Assembly: GCA_016650435.1 (NCBI GenBank)
Contig: JAENVT010000599.1
Span: forward strand, 1-5,432
Reading direction: 5' to 3'
Length of the DNA: 5,432 nucleotides
Source of the DNA: Ilumatobacteraceae bacterium
GTDB lineage: Bacteria; Actinomycetota; Acidimicrobiia; Acidimicrobiales; Ilumatobacteraceae
Shown: positions 1 through 5,432 of the stretch, one piece after another
Layout: each line of letters opens with the position of its first letter
Numbering within the stretch: the first letter of the stretch is position 1
The notes under the pieces: model-generated
What the model was told of the DNA's origin: nothing
Database searches by the model: none
Seen by the model: the letters and a program-made list of their open reading frames with translations, nothing else
Position numbers and translations under genes: made by a program

Positions 1-1
1 C

Positions 2-148
2 CCGACCGACGACATCGTCTCCGACGAGGCAACGCCGCAACCCATCGGCCGTGTCGCCGAAAAGGTGCGATCGAGCACGGTCGGAGTCCTCGCCAGCCTC
101 GCCGGCGACGACGATCCAATCCTGATGGGCGAACACGTTCGACTCTGA
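2..148 (+). CDS. C-terminal end of an unrecognised upstream gene (partial)
   Basis: The frame beginning at base 2 is open to a TGA at 146-148 and would encode the last 48 residues of a protein that starts before the window. Its codons mostly end in G or C and its composition is rich in Asp, Glu, Ala, Val and Gly, as expected of real coding DNA here; the other two forward frames are Arg-rich, like shadow frames. The tail includes VGVLASLAGDDDPILMGEHV and ends in RL. I recognise no family, and the fragment is too short to assign a function. The stop lies one base before the -35 element of the next gene and no terminator hairpin follows, so transcription from this gene could read into the methionine operon. 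Confidence 0.5.
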   Translation, partial: PTDDIVSDEATPQPIGRVAEKVRSSTVGVLASLAGDDDPILMGEHVRL

Positions 149-149
149 G

Positions 150-178
150 TTGCTTATATGTAGATATCGTTATATAGT
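150..178 (+). promoter_or_regulatory. Sigma-70-type promoter of the regulator-metF-metH operon
   Basis: TTGCTT (150-155) resembles a -35 element and TATAGT (173-178) matches five of six bases of the TATAAT -10 consensus. They are separated by 17 bases, the optimal spacing. A start about 6-8 bases after the -10 element falls at 184-186, on the ATG of the downstream gene. The region is strongly AT-rich against a high-GC background. This is pattern reading only; the start site has not been measured. Confidence 0.6.
155..176. promoter_or_regulatory. 22-bp palindromic candidate operator for the ArsR-type regulator
   Basis: The dyad is centred between 165 and 166. TATAT (155-159) pairs with ATATA (172-176), and the centre GATATC (163-168) is itself palindromic; only the two 3-base linkers GTA (160-162) and GTT (169-171) break symmetry. 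Sixteen of 22 positions are symmetric. It occupies the spacer between the -35 and -10 elements and overlaps both, so a bound dimer would block RNA polymerase. AT-rich dyads of this size directly upstream of the regulator gene are typical of ArsR/SmtB-family operators. The likely ligand is the protein encoded at 184-1206, giving autorepression of the whole operon; this is inferred from position and symmetry. Confidence 0.65.
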
Positions 179-183
179 TGCTC

Positions 184-1206
184 ATGCATCTGCCCCTGCC
201 AGCTCTGTTGGATGTGCTTTGGGCACTTGATGAAGAGACACGGCTGCGGATTGCGGTGCTCTTGCAGCATGGCGAGCTGACAGTCTCGGACCTGACCGAC
301 ATCTTGGGCATGTCGCAGCCGCGGGTGTCGCGGCATCTGAATCTGCTGGCCGAGGCCGGTGTTGTTGACAAGCACCGTGAAGGCACGTGGGCATTCTTCG
401 ACCTCGTCACCGCCGGACCGGTCGGGCAGCTGGTGCAGGGTGTCGTGGCGCTGACCGACGCAAGCGACAGCGTGCTGGCAGCCGATCTCGATCGGCTGAC
501 GATCGTTCGCAGTCGCCGCGCCGCGGCTGCTCAGGAATACTTCGCCGGAATCGCCCCGAGGTGGGACGAGGAGCGTTCGCTTCACGCCTCGGATGAAATT
601 GTCGAGCAGGCAATCCTCGAGACCATCGGCACGACCAAATACACGTCGCTGCTCGACGTCGGCACTGGCACCGGACGCATGCTGCAACTGCTCGCCAAGG
701 ATGCAACGCGTGCCGTCGGTTTCGACAGCAGCCACTCGATGCTGGCAGTGGCACGCGCCAACCTCGAACGTGCCGAGATCCGCGGCGTCGACCTTCGCCA
801 GGGCGACATCTACACCCCTCCACTCGCCAATGATTCGTTCGACCTGATCGTGGTCCATCAGGTGCTGCACTTCCTCGACGATCCGGCCAGGGCCATACGC
901 GAAATCAGCCGTCTGCTGACGCCCGGCGGGCGGATGCTGGTCGTCGACTTCGCGCCGCACGGGCTCGAGTTCCTTCGAACCGATCACGCTCATCTTCGCC
1001 TCGGCTTCCGCGATGACAGCGTCGAAACCTGGCTCGAACAATCGGGGCTCGAGGTCGCACCAGTGCGAACGATCGCGCCGCCCGTCGACGGCACCCAAAC
1101 GCCCGATGGCGAACGCTTGACCGTGTCGTTGTGGCTCGGTCGGGATCGAAGGAACGCTGACATCCAGACGGTCACAAGGGTCGCTGACGAGAGGGCAAGT
1201 CGATGA
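184..1206 (+). CDS. ArsR-family transcriptional regulator fused to a SAM-dependent methyltransferase domain
   Basis: This 340-residue protein joins two domains. Residues about 8-75 form an ArsR-type winged helix: the helix-turn-helix lies near 31-58 (LTVSDLTDILG, then SQPRVSRHLNLLAEAG) and the wing near 59-74. Residues about 135-300 are a class I methyltransferase fold: motif I LLDVGTGTG (156-164), the acidic residue ending strand 2 at D181, FDLIVVHQVLHFLDD (219-233) and LLTPGGRMLVVDF (244-256). There is no cysteine anywhere, so the ELCVCDL-type metal site of ArsR/SmtB sensors is absent and metal or arsenic sensing is unlikely. Its place ahead of metF and metH suggests a SAM- or SAH-responsive repressor of methionine synthesis, like proteobacterial SahR-type regulators. 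A TTG at 178 is in frame, but it overlaps the -10 element; ATG 184 fits the predicted leaderless transcript, as no Shine-Dalgarno is visible. The stop overlaps metF by ATGA. Confidence 0.9.
   Translation: MHLPLPALLDVLWALDEETRLRIAVLLQHGELTVSDLTDILGMSQPRVSRHLNLLAEAGVVDKHREGTWAFFDLVTAGPVGQLVQGVVALTDASDSVLAADLDRLTIVRSRRAAAAQEYFAGIAPRWDEERSLHASDEIVEQAILETIGTTKYTSLLDVGTGTGRMLQLLAKDATRAVGFDSSHSMLAVARANLERAEIRGVDLRQGDIYTPPLANDSFDLIVVHQVLHFLDDPARAIREISRLLTPGGRMLVVDFAPHGLEFLRTDHAHLRLGFRDDSVETWLEQSGLEVAPVRTIAPPVDGTQTPDGERLTVSLWLGRDRRNADIQTVTRVADERASR
1191..1195 (+). promoter_or_regulatory. Ribosome binding site of metF
   Basis: GAGGG lies inside the last codons of the regulator gene, seven bases before ATG 1203. 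It supports this start and reinitiation at the ATGA overlap. Confidence 0.65.
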
Positions 1207-2053
1207 CGCTGTCGGTCTCCTTCGAAGTCTTCCCGCCGAAGTCCGCTGACGCATTGGAAGGCCTCCGTTCGACCGTCGCCCGATTGAGCGAGGTCGAGCC
1301 AGCGTTCGTGTCGGTGACATATGGCGCCGGCGGCTCGGACCGCGAACGGTCGTTTGCAGCCATCGATGCAGTCCGTTCCGCGGGCTTCGACGTCGCCGGA
1401 CACATCACGTGCGTCGGCCAGACACGGGCAGAAATCGACGTGGTCATCGACCGTTATGCCGCCCTGGGCGTCAGCCAGATCGTCGCATTGCGTGGCGACC
1501 CGCCGGCGGGCGTCGGCGCGCCGTACGAACCGCACGCAGAGGGCTACCAGCGCACCGCCGATCTCGTGCACAGCATCAAGCAGCGTGGTGGCTTCGCCGT
1601 TGCCGTCTCCGCCTATCCGGAACGCCATCCTCAGTCACCCACCGACGACCACGACTTGAACGTGCTCGCGGAGAAGTGCGCCGCAGGCGCCGACAAGGCC
1701 GTGACTCAGATGTTCTTCGACAACAACCACTACTTCCGCTTCAGGGATCGGGCACAGTCCCGCGGCATCAACATTCCGATCGTGCCCGGCATCTTTCCCA
1801 TCCATTCGTTTCCCGCGGTGGCGAGGTTCGCCGAGCGATGCGGTGCATCGATGCCCGCACGGATCGCCGAACGGTTCGCCGGGCACGATGCCGACCCGGA
1901 GACGACCCACAAGATCGCGACCGAGCTCGCCACCGAACAGATCGCCGAGCTCGCCGCTCACGGTGTCGGCCACGTTCACATCTACACGCTCAATCGCGCC
2001 GATCTGGCCGTCGCTGTGTGCGATCAGCTCGCATCCTCGAGGGCCGTGCGCGC

Positions 2054-2057
<4 letters not shown>
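1203..2057 (+). CDS. metF: 5,10-methylenetetrahydrofolate reductase
   Basis: MetF is a cytoplasmic FAD enzyme that reduces 5,10-methylenetetrahydrofolate to 5-methyltetrahydrofolate, the methyl donor used by MetH. The 284-residue product is a normal length for bacterial MetF (TIM barrel, no C-terminal regulatory domain as in eukaryotes). Visible signatures: SFEVFPPK at 6-13, with E8 matching the family's catalytic glutamate; VTYGAGGS at 38-45; GHITCVG at 66-72; ALRGDPP at 95-101, with D99 matching the conserved flavin-contacting aspartate; AYPERHP at 137-143; KAVTQMFFD at 165-173, with Q169 the conserved folate-site glutamine; PIVPGIFPI; and YTLNRA near the C terminus. The start overlaps the regulator's stop by four bases and the stop overlaps the metH start by four, indicating translational coupling on both sides. 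No residue expected for activity appears missing. Confidence 0.97.
2039..2043 (+). promoter_or_regulatory. Ribosome binding site of metH
   Basis: GAGGG lies inside the end of metF, ten bases before ATG 2054. It is the same core as at metF but with a slightly long spacing; coupling through the ATGA overlap may compensate. Confidence 0.5.

Positions 2058-5432
<3,375 letters not shown>

Larger units (their letters stand above)
149..182. repeat. GTTGCT direct repeats flanking the palindrome
   Basis: GTTGCT occurs at 149-154 and again at 177-182, abutting the 22-bp palindrome exactly on each side. The left copy overlaps the -35 element and the right copy overlaps the end of the -10 element. The repeat may be part of an extended operator or may be chance; six matching bases at a predetermined spot is suggestive but not decisive. 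Confidence 0.45.

Noticed and set aside
178..183. TTG at 178 as the start of the regulator
   Set aside because: It overlaps the last base of the -10 element, would add only Met-Leu before the ATG, and has no ribosome binding site. ATG 184 is preferred, although TTG cannot be formally excluded.
1055..1068. Perfect inverted repeat TCGCAC-CA-GTGCGA
   Set aside because: It lies inside the coding sequence, has a two-base loop too small for a stable hairpin, and no run of T follows. It is most likely chance in high-GC coding DNA.
154..1320. Long open frame on the minus strand (388 codons) opposite the regulator gene
   Set aside because: It lies antisense to a gene with two recognisable domains, its product is rich in Arg, His and Gln with no recognisable motif, and it would run across the promoter. 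It is an open frame produced by high GC.

Overview
The window is high-GC bacterial DNA with strong G/C bias at third codon positions and GAGGG-type ribosome binding sites. This suggests an actinobacterium-like organism. The combination of an ArsR-methyltransferase fusion, metF and a full-length E. coli-type metH would fit an acidimicrobial actinobacterium, but that placement is an inference from general appearance and not from a database search. Everything supportable lies on the + strand.

Layout: bases 2-148 appear to be the last 48 codons of an unrecognised upstream gene. Only 35 bases separate its stop from the next start codon. That gap is a sharp AT-rich island holding a good -35/-10 promoter (TTGCTT, 17 bases, TATAGT). 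A 22-bp interrupted palindrome (155-176) fills the space between and over these elements, flanked on both sides by a direct GTTGCT repeat. The predicted transcription start falls at or within a base or two of the ATG at 184, and there is no Shine-Dalgarno sequence, so the first mRNA is probably leaderless. From 184 to 1206 lies a fusion protein with an N-terminal ArsR-type winged helix and a C-terminal class I SAM-dependent methyltransferase domain, containing no cysteine at all. It overlaps metF (5,10-methylenetetrahydrofolate reductase, 1203-2057) by four bases (ATGA). metF overlaps metH (cobalamin-dependent methionine synthase, 2054 to beyond the window end) in the same way.

The three genes form one tightly coupled operon for the methyl-donor cycle. 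MetF makes 5-methyltetrahydrofolate, and MetH uses it to methylate homocysteine to methionine, the precursor of S-adenosylmethionine (SAM). The fusion protein probably senses SAM or S-adenosylhomocysteine (SAH) through its methyltransferase fold and represses its own operon at the palindrome. This resembles the SahR-type regulation of methionine genes described in Proteobacteria. The most interesting part of the window is this compact autoregulatory unit: operator inside the promoter, leaderless regulator, and effector-binding domain fused to the DNA-binding domain. No mobile elements, CRISPR arrays, RNA genes, riboswitches or terminators were found.
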